Source: Zobellia russellii
GTDB taxonomy: Bacteria; Bacteroidota; Bacteroidia; Flavobacteriales; Flavobacteriaceae
Assembly (NCBI RefSeq): GCF_018728565.1
Contig: NZ_JACSOI010000004.1
Coordinates: 1-64,000 of the forward strand
Direction of reading: 5' to 3'
DNA length: 64,000 nt
Shown here: positions 53,530-62,587 of the stretch, one piece after another
Position numbering within the stretch: the stretch's first letter is position 1
How the letters are laid out: each line of letters begins with the position of its first letter
The notes under the pieces: generated by a model
Database searches by the model: none
Told to the model about the DNA's origin: nothing
The model's input: the letters and a program-made list of their open reading frames with translations, nothing else
Program-made: the position numbers and the translations under genes

Positions 53530-54960
53530 CTATTGGTTTGCGCTAGGGTCATATGCTTCATTTACTGTAGTAGGTATTGGCGCCTTTGTTTGTTTGCGCC
53601 ATCTGTTTAATTGTTTGTATAGTTCTTTGGTCTTAGCGGGGTTTTGTTTTGCCAGATTATTTTTTTCACCAATATCCGTGTTTAAGTTGTAGAGCTCAAG
53701 TGCACCGTCCTCAAAATATTCATGCAGTTTCCATTCCCCAGAAATAATTACAGAACCTGGTCGTGTTCTAAACAGAGGGTCTCTGCCTTGATCATTTAGC
53801 TGGTTATATTTTTGAAGATAGATGGGGAAATGAAAATAGAGATTTCGTGCAACCGGCTGTTCTCCGTATAAGATAGGTTCAAGGTTTATACCATCAAGTA
53901 AATTGGCCTTCTCTTTAGGATTTGTAATATGCTGTAATGTAGGGTAGAAATCTAAATTGCTGACCGTTGCGGTTGATGTGGAGTTTGGCCTAATTTTTCC
54001 GGGCCACTTTATAACCAAAGGAACGCGAATACCACCTTCGTAATAAGAGCCTTTACCTGCGCGTAATGGGTTTTGTTCTGAAATAGACCGTATCCCACCA
54101 TTATCCGAAGTAAAAATGACTAGCGTATTTTCTTCCAGCCCATTTTGCTTTAGGGCATCTAGGAGCCTGCCCACATTTTGGTCCATAGCATAGACCATTG
54201 CCGCGTAATCGGGTCTATTTTGCCCGTTTTGCCCTTTTTTCGATTTAAATTTAGTCACTAGGCCCTCTTTCCCCATAATGGGGGTGTGAACGGTATAGTA
54301 AGGCATGTATATGAAAAATGTGGTGTCTTTGTTTTGATTGATATAATGTATGGCCTCGTCCGTTAATCTATCGGTAAGATATTCTCCTTTTTTGCCGTTC
54401 GTAATATGATCTATTTTGTAAGGAGAAAAGTATCCGCCATTACCTGGATGACCTTTTTCACTTCCACCTATGTTATAATCAATCCCTTGCTTGTTAGGGT
54501 CTTTTCCAATATGCCATTTGCCAAAACTAGCGGTGGTATAGCCTGCAGATTTAAGCATTTGGGGCAAGGTGAAAATAGTATCTTTAAGATGGGCCGTATT
54601 TTTAATTGGAATCAGTTTTCTGGTTTTTATATCACCACGATCAGATGGACTTACGGTATAAACACCATGTCTAGGAGTGTTTAGACTTGAAATGAGACAT
54701 GCCCTACTTGGAGCACAATTGGCCGCGCCTGCATAGGCATTATAAAAAACCATACCTTCTTTGGAAAACACATCTAAATTAGGAGTTTCGTAATATGTAC
54801 TTCCCATAAATCCTAGATCCTTATAACCAAGGTCGTCTATATTAATTAGAACAATATTGGGTTTTTTAAGATTTTGGAGTTTTGTTTTGGCCGGTTTACA
54901 TTGCAGTATGGCCAAGGGTAGAAGTGATATGAACAAAATTTTTATAGTACGGCTAATCAT
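53530..54960 (-). CDS. S1-family sulfatase, lipoprotein, linked to HTCS-2
   Basis: 476 residues from the ATG at 54960 (MISRTIKILF), which gives a lipoprotein signal with lipobox cysteine 21 in LAILQC. The frame extends 29 codons further upstream but without signal features. The core begins NIVLINIDDLGYKDLGFMG. C82 in CAPSR is the formylglycine site, followed by ACLISSLNTPRHGVYTV. FTSDNGGIRSISEQNPLRAGKGSYYEGGIRVPL supplies the distal active site. It lies downstream of HTCS-2 on the same strand after 173 bp, so it could be co-transcribed or have its own promoter. A possible HTCS-2-type site lies at 55080-55096. Confidence 0.9.
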   Translation of the reverse strand: MISRTIKILFISLLPLAILQCKPAKTKLQNLKKPNIVLINIDDLGYKDLGFMGSTYYETPNLDVFSKEGMVFYNAYAGAANCAPSRACLISSLNTPRHGVYTVSPSDRGDIKTRKLIPIKNTAHLKDTIFTLPQMLKSAGYTTASFGKWHIGKDPNKQGIDYNIGGSEKGHPGNGGYFSPYKIDHITNGKKGEYLTDRLTDEAIHYINQNKDTTFFIYMPYYTVHTPIMGKEGLVTKFKSKKGQNGQNRPDYAAMVYAMDQNVGRLLDALKQNGLEENTLVIFTSDNGGIRSISEQNPLRAGKGSYYEGGIRVPLVIKWPGKIRPNSTSTATVSNLDFYPTLQHITNPKEKANLLDGINLEPILYGEQPVARNLYFHFPIYLQKYNQLNDQGRDPLFRTRPGSVIISGEWKLHEYFEDGALELYNLNTDIGEKNNLAKQNPAKTKELYKQLNRWRKQTKAPIPTTVNEAYDPSANQ

Positions 54961-55079
54961 CTTACCTTTTTTGGTTAAGTGTACGGTGTTGTATGCTATC
55001 TTACACATCTCGTTGTAGTAAATCATAGCCGTAAATATACATCTCATCTACGGGGGCAAGGGGTGCAATAGTCCAAGAA

Positions 55080-55096
55080 GGGTATACAAATGTGCA
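55080..55096 (-). promoter_or_regulatory. Candidate HTCS-2 half-site upstream of the sulfatase
   Basis: On the gene (minus) strand it reads TGCACATTTGTATACCC. This aligns with TGCAACATAAGTATACC at 59415-59431, in the same orientation relative to its gene (susC-2), with one gap and two mismatches. It lies 119 bp before the sulfatase ATG. The match is suggestive of shared control but short. Confidence 0.35.
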
Positions 55097-55133
55097 GATT
55101 TTAATAAAAGTTAAGTGTTTATTATTTGTCTAC

Positions 55134-58100
55134 TTAAACATTCGTGTTTGTCCCTTGAAAATGTAGCTTGCTATACTCTGTAGGGCTCACTCCGTATGCT
55201 TTGCTAAAACATTTGCTAAAGTATTTTTGATTATTGAAACCGGTCATATAGGCAACTTCCGAGATATACATTTTATTGTTTTTCAATAACTGTGCGGCAC
55301 GTTTTAGACGAATCTGTCTAATGAAGTTAACTGGAGTGTCATTATTGATAACTTGGAGTTTGCGATAGAGGTTGGCCCGGCTCATGCCCACTTCTGATGC
55401 TAAGAATTCTACGTTTAAAGAACTATCATCTATAAATTCCTCAATAATTTCTATGAGTCTACGAATAAACTTTTCGTCATTGGAATCAACCTTTAATTCT
55501 GACGGTTCAGGCGTTATAATTCTACTGTATTTGTCCTTAAGGTCTTTGCGCGAACTGAATGTGTTTTTTACCTTCCACTTTACGAATTCCAGACTAAAAG
55601 GCTTTTCAATGTAATCATCTGCCCCTAAACTAAGACACTCTATTTTAGACTCTTCAGAGTTTTTAGCGGTAAGCATAAATATAGGAATGGTTTTGGTATC
55701 CGGGTTGTTTTTTAACTTACCTAACATAGAAATACCATCCTCTATAGGCATAAGGATATCGCAAATAATTAAATCGGGTTTTTCCGATAAACAGGTGGCA
55801 TACCCTTCCTGACCATTGCAAGCTTCAATGATATTAAAATCTTGTTTTAGCTCATCTCTCACCATTGAACGCAAATCATGATTGTCTTCTACGAGTAAGA
55901 CTTTAGGTTTTTTGTCGGTCGTTTCTTTTGGTTTCATTTCCAATTGTGTAGAAACTTCTTCAATTACCTGAAATTCGGAGTTTTTTATAAAATTTTTGGT
56001 AAGTGGCGTGCCCCTGTTAATACGCTCTTTTTTATGATATCTGTTTTTGTTTATAGGCAGGTAGAACGTGAATTCCGTAAAAACGTTTTCTTCGCTTTCC
56101 ACCTCAATCGTACCATAATGACGTTCCGTTAGTTTTTGTACCAATTCCATTCCAATACCGGTACCAGGTATTTGGTTGCTATATTTTTTTGTAGCTTGGT
56201 AGTAGCGGTCAAAAATTTGGGCAATATCTTTATGGGGAATACCTATACCATTGTCCCTAACGCTACATTTTATGTAATCTCCTGTGCGTATTTTTTTTCT
56301 GAAATTACGTTTTTCCTTAATGAAAACCTGTTCTAGGGTAACTTTGATAACACCATTCTTAGGGGTATACTTAAAGGCATTGGAAAGGAGGTTAAAAAGA
56401 ATTTTCTCTAGAATATCTACATCATACCAACCTATGATTTCCTTCTCTTGGGTGTTAAACTGATAGTCTATATTGTAGATTTTAGCAAAATCATTGAATG
56501 CATTCTTTATGATTTCAATATCCTTGACAATATTGTTTTTTGAGATATGTAATTTTAATTTGCCTTCATCAAACTTTCTAATATCCATTAGCTGATTGAT
56601 TAGCCGATGCATTCTAAGGGTGTTATTATATATCCGCTGGGAGGTAATGGGGCTTAGGGTGAATTTTTTGTCCTTAACCACTTTTTCTATGGTACCAAGA
56701 ATTAGGGCAAGTGGTGTACGCAATTCATGGGATATATCCGTGAAGAATACCATTTTCATTCGGTTCATCTCATTGTCCTTTTCTCTACTAACCGTTTCTG
56801 CAACTAGTTTTTTCTTTAGTTTGTACCATCTTTTTATAACGAGCCAAGTAGTGTAGATAGAAGTAATCAGAAGAAGAAAATAGATAACATAAGCTAGATT
56901 ACTTTTCCAATAGGGAGGTTTAATTGTAAAATTAAACGTGGCAGGATTATCGTTCCAAACCCCGTCACTATTAGAACTTTTTACTTTGAACACATAATCT
57001 CCCGGAGGCAGGTCATTGTAGTTGGCGTTACGGTTAGAGGCTTTGGTGTAATGCCAAAAATCATTTATACCTTCCAGCATATATGCAAATTGGTTTTTAT
57101 TGGGAGCGGTAAAATCCAATGTAGAAAATTCAAAAGCAATATTATTTTTGTTGTGCTCCAAACTAAGGCTGTCCGCTGTATTCAAATACTTGTTGGAATG
57201 ACTTTCGTTAGTTGGACTATTGGATTTGTCTAAGTCTCCAAAAATGGTATAACTGGTTATGATGGTATTCGGAACCAATGAAGCTTTCTTGTAGTTGTTG
57301 GGGGTAACGGAGAAGAAGCCACCAGGGCACCCAAAATATATTTTTCCATTACTGGCTACGGCTTGAGAGTTGAAGGTAAAGTGACTCTCGGTTACACCAT
57401 CTTCAATTCCAAAATTCACGAATTTTTTTTCCGTGATATCAAATCTGGAAATACCGTCTCTTGTACTCAACCATAAGTTTTGGGATTTATCTTTTGCAAC
57501 GCTCGCAACAGTAGTAGATACCAAACCTTCAGGTTTCCCATAGCTGGTAATGCTCCCGTATTTGCTGTCGTAAAAATTTAAACCTCCACCTCTGGTACCG
57601 ATCCACATATTCCCTTCTTCGTCCTCAAGCAAGCATAGAATGGCGTTTGAGCTTAGGCCGTTTTCAAAAGAAGGATTGAATGTTTTGATTTCCTCATCAA
57701 TTAAATTTACCTTAAACAAACCATCGCCACGTGTTCCTATCCATAAATTTTGACTTTGATCCAAATGCATGACGGATACATTTTTTCCAAAAAGGGCTGA
57801 AACTACTTTCTTTTTAAAAGTATTAACTGTGGTATCGGGGGTAATAATGTGAATGCCACCACCCCAAAGTCCTACCCATATTTCGGTCGGGTTTAAGGCA
57901 ACAACATCGCGTACGTTGTAGTGGTATTTTTTTAAAGTGTCAAATTGTACCTTATCAGGGTTTGAACTATAATTTTTGGAAAGTAAAAGATGGTTACCGG
58001 TGCCGTATAGTATTTCTTTCTGGGAAAAATCCTTTTTAATGACACTATAATCTTGGTCGGCAGGTGCCAATAACTTTCTTGTACGGTTCTTAAGGTCAAA

Positions 58101-59231
58101 ATTGTACAGTCCGTCCCTGTTCAATGTCACTAATAATTGATTGTTACCTAACATTAATAGGTCTTGTGTAAAACGGTTGCTCAAGTCTTTACCAAGGGTT
58201 GTGTAACCAAAAATCGAATTTCTGTCAATATGTTTCTTTATACCTTTATTGGTGGTAACCCATAGATTGTTGTACTTATCTATAATGGTAGAATTAATGC
58301 GGTTTTCGTAGGGATTGGTGTTCGTTTGCAGCTCTTCTTCTACATAATTAAAAACATAAGAGTTGTTCACTTTTTTTCCCTTGTATAAGCCAGATTGAGT
58401 ACTCACCCATAAGGTGCCGGATTCTTGGTCTTTTGAGAAAGAAGTGAATTCCATTGGTTCTGGAGTCTCTTTAAAACCATCAATTTTTTCTAAAATCTTG
58501 ATTTCAAATTGTTCTTTTCTGTATTCCAAAAGAAACATGCCTTCATCGGTAGTTGCCAACAAGGTGTTGTTTTCTGCGGATATAAGATGCGAGGTGTTCT
58601 TAAAGAATCCCGTATCTATAAGTTGCTCTTTCTTATTCAATGCCAATATCCCTTTGGGCGTAGCAAACCAACTCCTACCAAAAATGTCTTCATAGAAATC
58701 ACTTACAGCCTTGTTTCCGGTCCAAATACTATTCTTTTGTTGATAGTTGAGCTGTGTATGGAATGTAATCTCGGAAAGTGACTCTTTAGGGGTAATTCTA
58801 ACAATGCCTGTATTTCGCAAATTGGCCCAGACTGTACCATCTTCTGATTTTCCTAAGATTACGGTGGTATTGTTCTTGTAGAACCCTTTAAAACTATTGG
58901 TTTTTCTATGGTACCATATTAAATAGCTCTCACTTCCTATCCATAAATTCCCGTAACTGTCTTCTATAATGGAATTAATGCTATTATTGGGAATAGATGT
59001 CTCATCAAACACGTCATATTGGTTCTCTACCAATGCGTGGCCGTCATATCTGTAGAGGCCGCTATCTGTCCCCAACCATAAATACCCCAAGTGGTCTTCA
59101 TATGCCACATTAGTTTTTTTGTTAAAACGGCTATCATCTATATGTAAGGCATGAAAATAGGCCTGTGCATTTTGCGCATTGCCAGTTATCCAGTAACAAA
59201 CAAAAAGAAAAAAGGGGAGGATTTGCTTCAT
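55134..59231 (-). CDS. Hybrid two-component system sensor/regulator (HTCS-2)
   Basis: 1365 residues. A signal peptide (about 1-19) is followed by Reg_prop propeller repeats (HLGYLWLGTDSGLYRYDG, LWIGTRGDGLFKVN), a Y_Y_Y domain and a membrane helix near 780-800. The kinase has H835 in DISHELRTPLALI, the N-box NLLSNAFKYT and GTGIGM. The receiver has D1158 in LIICDILMPIEDG, and an AraC helix-turn-helix pair lies at the C-terminus (about 1255-1350). It is divergent from susC-2 with a 296-bp shared upstream region and upstream of a sulfatase on the same strand, so it likely controls both. The periplasmic part differs from HTCS-1, implying a different ligand. Confidence 0.93.
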   Translation of the reverse strand: MKQILPFFLFVCYWITGNAQNAQAYFHALHIDDSRFNKKTNVAYEDHLGYLWLGTDSGLYRYDGHALVENQYDVFDETSIPNNSINSIIEDSYGNLWIGSESYLIWYHRKTNSFKGFYKNNTTVILGKSEDGTVWANLRNTGIVRITPKESLSEITFHTQLNYQQKNSIWTGNKAVSDFYEDIFGRSWFATPKGILALNKKEQLIDTGFFKNTSHLISAENNTLLATTDEGMFLLEYRKEQFEIKILEKIDGFKETPEPMEFTSFSKDQESGTLWVSTQSGLYKGKKVNNSYVFNYVEEELQTNTNPYENRINSTIIDKYNNLWVTTNKGIKKHIDRNSIFGYTTLGKDLSNRFTQDLLMLGNNQLLVTLNRDGLYNFDLKNRTRKLLAPADQDYSVIKKDFSQKEILYGTGNHLLLSKNYSSNPDKVQFDTLKKYHYNVRDVVALNPTEIWVGLWGGGIHIITPDTTVNTFKKKVVSALFGKNVSVMHLDQSQNLWIGTRGDGLFKVNLIDEEIKTFNPSFENGLSSNAILCLLEDEEGNMWIGTRGGGLNFYDSKYGSITSYGKPEGLVSTTVASVAKDKSQNLWLSTRDGISRFDITEKKFVNFGIEDGVTESHFTFNSQAVASNGKIYFGCPGGFFSVTPNNYKKASLVPNTIITSYTIFGDLDKSNSPTNESHSNKYLNTADSLSLEHNKNNIAFEFSTLDFTAPNKNQFAYMLEGINDFWHYTKASNRNANYNDLPPGDYVFKVKSSNSDGVWNDNPATFNFTIKPPYWKSNLAYVIYFLLLITSIYTTWLVIKRWYKLKKKLVAETVSREKDNEMNRMKMVFFTDISHELRTPLALILGTIEKVVKDKKFTLSPITSQRIYNNTLRMHRLINQLMDIRKFDEGKLKLHISKNNIVKDIEIIKNAFNDFAKIYNIDYQFNTQEKEIIGWYDVDILEKILFNLLSNAFKYTPKNGVIKVTLEQVFIKEKRNFRKKIRTGDYIKCSVRDNGIGIPHKDIAQIFDRYYQATKKYSNQIPGTGIGMELVQKLTERHYGTIEVESEENVFTEFTFYLPINKNRYHKKERINRGTPLTKNFIKNSEFQVIEEVSTQLEMKPKETTDKKPKVLLVEDNHDLRSMVRDELKQDFNIIEACNGQEGYATCLSEKPDLIICDILMPIEDGISMLGKLKNNPDTKTIPIFMLTAKNSEESKIECLSLGADDYIEKPFSLEFVKWKVKNTFSSRKDLKDKYSRIITPEPSELKVDSNDEKFIRRLIEIIEEFIDDSSLNVEFLASEVGMSRANLYRKLQVINNDTPVNFIRQIRLKRAAQLLKNNKMYISEVAYMTGFNNQKYFSKCFSKAYGVSPTEYSKLHFQGTNTNV

Positions 59232-59366
59232 AAAAAGTAATCGGTTGGTGTGGTTACGAAGGTTTACATTTTGCTTTGAGGTATTTTTTAAAAGTAGTTC
59301 TAGGGAGTGTTACCCTCGTTTTAATGCTGACCAGTTAAATAAGGTTAAATCATGTACTAAATATAG

Positions 59367-59431
59367 GGTATATATGTTGCAAAAAGGTCTCTTAAAGCCC
59401 ATAAAATGGCAATATGCAACATAAGTATACC
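59367..59431. promoter_or_regulatory. Large inverted repeat upstream of susC-2 (candidate HTCS-2 operator)
   Basis: GGTATATATGTTGCA (59367-59381) is mirrored by TGCAACATAAGTATACC (59415-59431). The inner 8-bp arms ATGTTGCA/TGCAACAT and the outer GGTATA/TATACC pairs are exact, with a 2-bp length difference between them. Arm centres are about 49 bp apart. The repeat lies in the 296-bp gap between divergent HTCS-2 and susC-2. Confidence 0.45.
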
Positions 59432-59527
59432 ATTATGAGATATCCACAATCCAACCCTGCAATATATTTACCATAGGCCTTCAACAACTCAACTTAAGGC
59501 TATTAATTATAACTAACATAAACCATT

Positions 59528-62500
59528 ATGAATTTAAAAAGAATGTTATTGCTACTGCTGTTTTTCAGTCTGGTATCGCTTCAGGCGCAGCAAAATTTAA
59601 CAGGAACCATTACGGATGAGTCTGGCCAACCTCTTCCCGGTGTTAATGTATTGGTTCAGGGAAGCACGGTAGGAACCGTTGCGGATTTTGACGGAAACTA
59701 TTCTATAAAGGCATCCGAGGGTGCTACTTTAGAATTTAGCTATTTGGGGTTTGTTACCAAAAGTGTGTTGGTAGGGAATGACACTACTATTAATGTTGTA
59801 CTGCAGGAAGATGTGGCCCTTCTAGACGAAGTGGTCGTAATTGGTTACGGTACATCTACCAAGAAAGATTTGGTGTCTTCCGTATCATCGGTTAAATCCG
59901 ATGTTTTGGAAAACCAACCGGTGGCAAGGGTAGACCAGGCATTGCAGGGGCGAGCTACAGGGGTAGAGGTAACCTCCAATAACGGTACTCCAGGTTCGGG
60001 TTCCACCATCCGTATTAGAGGTAATAGTTCCATAAACGGAAATAACGATCCTTTATATGTCATTGACGGTTTTATTGCAGGAACCGGATTTAACCTGAAC
60101 ACCATCAACGTAAACGATATTGCATCCATTGAAATTCTTAAAGATGCCACGGCACTTTCTATCTACGGAACAAGGGGAGCTTCCGGTGTTATTCTCATCA
60201 CAACAAAAAATGGAAAAGGGATGTCGCCCGGTAAGCCGGTCGTAGCTATTAACCATTACCAAAGTATTCAGGAAACGGCCAACCGTATCAATATTTTAGG
60301 CGGACAGGGATTTGTTGATTACAAAAACGAGTCTTACCAATTTACGCCGGGAGCAGATGGTTTTGGGTTTACTGATACTTCTTTACCATTGGTATTAAAT
60401 CCTGAGACAACGGCCACAACGGACTGGTTAGATCTTGTTGAACAAACTGGTACCATTTCAAATACAGATGTTTCCGTAACCGGAAACTCTGAGAATGCCA
60501 ATTACTTTATTTCAGGAAACTACTTCAACCAAAAAGGGGTTTTAAGAGGTTCTGGTTTGGAAAGGGTAAACTTTAGGACCAATCTTGATGTTAGGGTTTC
60601 AGACCGGTTTAAGACGGGTATAAGAGCTAACATTACACACTACAAAATAGAAAATAATAAGGTCAATTACTCGGATATAGTATCCAATGTATTACCAACA
60701 CGTCCGGTTTATTTGGAAGATGGGAGCTTTTCTTTTGAGAACCCTATTAGTGCGGGCCTGGAACGTAACCCAGAAGCAGATATCCAATTACGGGTAGACC
60801 ATGACTTGGTTACACAGGTAATAACCAATGCTTATGTAGAATATGAACTGGCCAAAAACCTTTCTTTCAAATCTACTTTTGGTGCTCAGTTAAATTATGT
60901 AAAAGAAAATAACTATTTACCCGGAATTTTACCGGAACGAGTTAATGGTGGCTTTGGTAGAATTAATAACAATTTCACCAAAAGCATTTTGAACGAAAAT
61001 ACACTTAATTATAACTTGGATCTAGAAGACCACTCCCTAAAGCTATTAGGTGGTTTTACATGGCAAAAAGACAATAATGAGAGTACGTTTTCCGAAGCCG
61101 ATAATTTTCCAAATGATGTAGTACTCTTCAATAATTTGGCATTGGGTGATGCCTCAACCGCTGTAGTAGGTTCTGGTTATGGACAACGTACCTTAAGCTC
61201 ATTTTTGGGTCGTGTAAATTATGGATACAAGAGTAAATATTTGCTTACTCTGGTGGGCAGGTATGATGGGTCTTCGGTATTTGAGACGGGCAATAAGTAT
61301 GCGTTTTTTCCTTCCATAGGGGCTGCTTGGAACGTAGATGAAGAAGAGTTTATGGCAGATTCCAATGTTATAGATCGCTTTAAACTTAGAGGTAGTTACG
61401 GTATTGTCGGAGAACAAGGGGTAGCAGCTTATAATTCATTGGCTACCTATTCCAACACAACAACGGTCTTTAATGGTTCTTTGATCAATGGCGTGGTAGT
61501 GGGCGATGTTCCTAGTAGCGGATTAAGTTGGGAAACTACCAAGCAGCTGGATTTGGGTCTGGAATTAGGTTTCTTTAACCACCGAATATCTTTTGAGGCC
61601 GATTATTACAATAAGACAACAGATGATCTTTTGTTAGCTGTGGCATTATCGGGACAGGTTGGTGCAAATAGTACCACTCAATTACAAAACTTGGGTTCTG
61701 TAAGGAACAGTGGTTTTGAATTTGGTTTAAATACGGTTAATGTAGAAAATGAAAATTTCCAGTGGGAATCCAATCTAAGCATCTCTTCCAACAAAAGTGA
61801 AATATTGGAGCTGGATGGTCAGGAGTATATTTCATTACAGTCAACAGGGAACCAGGGAGGTAATTCGGCACGATTGATTGTTGGCGAAGCATTACCAACT
61901 TTTGTTGGTGCAAAATACTTGGGAACCTACAAATCTGCTGATGAAATTATTGCAGATGGTAGGGAAGGGAGATCGTTTATCGGAGGCCCTAGGTACGAAG
62001 ATTTAAATGGTGATTCTAATATTAACGATGAAGATTTTGTAGTATTAGGTAGTCCTATTCCTGAATTTTATGGTGGGTTTAGAAATACCTTTACTTATAA
62101 GGATCTTACGTTAGATGTATTTTTTCACGGGAGTTATGGTGCGGAAATCTTCAACATAAGAACACAAACGGCCTATTTTGGTAGAGGCGAACAAAACGTA
62201 GATCCAATAGTTTTAGATCGTTGGATAGCAGGGTCAAACGAAACTTCTGATATTCCAAGAGCGGGTCCTTCTAATAGTCTTTTCAACCCAAATAGCAGTT
62301 TAAATATTGAAGACGGTTCTTACATAAGGCTAAAGACGCTGTCTTTAAACTACAATGTTCCTTTAGAATCGGGTGCACTTAGTGAGGTATTCAGTTCTTT
62401 GAACTTATATGTTACAGGAACCAATCTCCTACTTTTTACAGACTTTAGTTTAGGTGATCCCGAGGTAAATAATTTTACGGCCGGGAGTGGCCTTGGTTCT

Positions 62501-62575
62501 GTATCCCAAGGTTTCGCATCAGGGCAGTATCCTTATGCAAAAACAATATCACTAGGTCTAAAAGTAGAATTTTAA
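59528..62575 (+). CDS. SusC/RagA-family TonB-dependent outer-membrane transporter (second locus)
   Basis: 1015 residues. A signal peptide ends near LQAQ. A carboxypeptidase-D regulatory-like domain follows (about 22-110; LTGTITDESGQPLPGVNVLVQG), then LLDEVVVIGYGTSTKKDLVSSV, the plug (DPLYVIDGFIAG, IEILKDATALSIYGTRGASGV), and a barrel ending YPYAKTISLGLKVEF. It imports oligosaccharides in partnership with the SusD encoded 12 bp downstream. It differs clearly in sequence and length from SusC-1, so the two transporters likely take up different glycans or different-sized fragments. The HTCS-2 gene is divergent. Confidence 0.95.
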   Translation: MNLKRMLLLLLFFSLVSLQAQQNLTGTITDESGQPLPGVNVLVQGSTVGTVADFDGNYSIKASEGATLEFSYLGFVTKSVLVGNDTTINVVLQEDVALLDEVVVIGYGTSTKKDLVSSVSSVKSDVLENQPVARVDQALQGRATGVEVTSNNGTPGSGSTIRIRGNSSINGNNDPLYVIDGFIAGTGFNLNTINVNDIASIEILKDATALSIYGTRGASGVILITTKNGKGMSPGKPVVAINHYQSIQETANRINILGGQGFVDYKNESYQFTPGADGFGFTDTSLPLVLNPETTATTDWLDLVEQTGTISNTDVSVTGNSENANYFISGNYFNQKGVLRGSGLERVNFRTNLDVRVSDRFKTGIRANITHYKIENNKVNYSDIVSNVLPTRPVYLEDGSFSFENPISAGLERNPEADIQLRVDHDLVTQVITNAYVEYELAKNLSFKSTFGAQLNYVKENNYLPGILPERVNGGFGRINNNFTKSILNENTLNYNLDLEDHSLKLLGGFTWQKDNNESTFSEADNFPNDVVLFNNLALGDASTAVVGSGYGQRTLSSFLGRVNYGYKSKYLLTLVGRYDGSSVFETGNKYAFFPSIGAAWNVDEEEFMADSNVIDRFKLRGSYGIVGEQGVAAYNSLATYSNTTTVFNGSLINGVVVGDVPSSGLSWETTKQLDLGLELGFFNHRISFEADYYNKTTDDLLLAVALSGQVGANSTTQLQNLGSVRNSGFEFGLNTVNVENENFQWESNLSISSNKSEILELDGQEYISLQSTGNQGGNSARLIVGEALPTFVGAKYLGTYKSADEIIADGREGRSFIGGPRYEDLNGDSNINDEDFVVLGSPIPEFYGGFRNTFTYKDLTLDVFFHGSYGAEIFNIRTQTAYFGRGEQNVDPIVLDRWIAGSNETSDIPRAGPSNSLFNPNSSLNIEDGSYIRLKTLSLNYNVPLESGALSEVFSSLNLYVTGTNLLLFTDFSLGDPEVNNFTAGSGLGSVSQGFASGQYPYAKTISLGLKVEF

Positions 62576-62587
62576 AAAAATAAGGAT

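Noticed and set aside
15970-59339. ACCAGTTAA shared upstream of GH88 (near 15970) and susC-2 (near 59331)
   Set aside because: A 9-mer match in AT-rich DNA is too short. No spacing or orientation pattern links the two places, and the two operons are expected to answer to different HTCS proteins.
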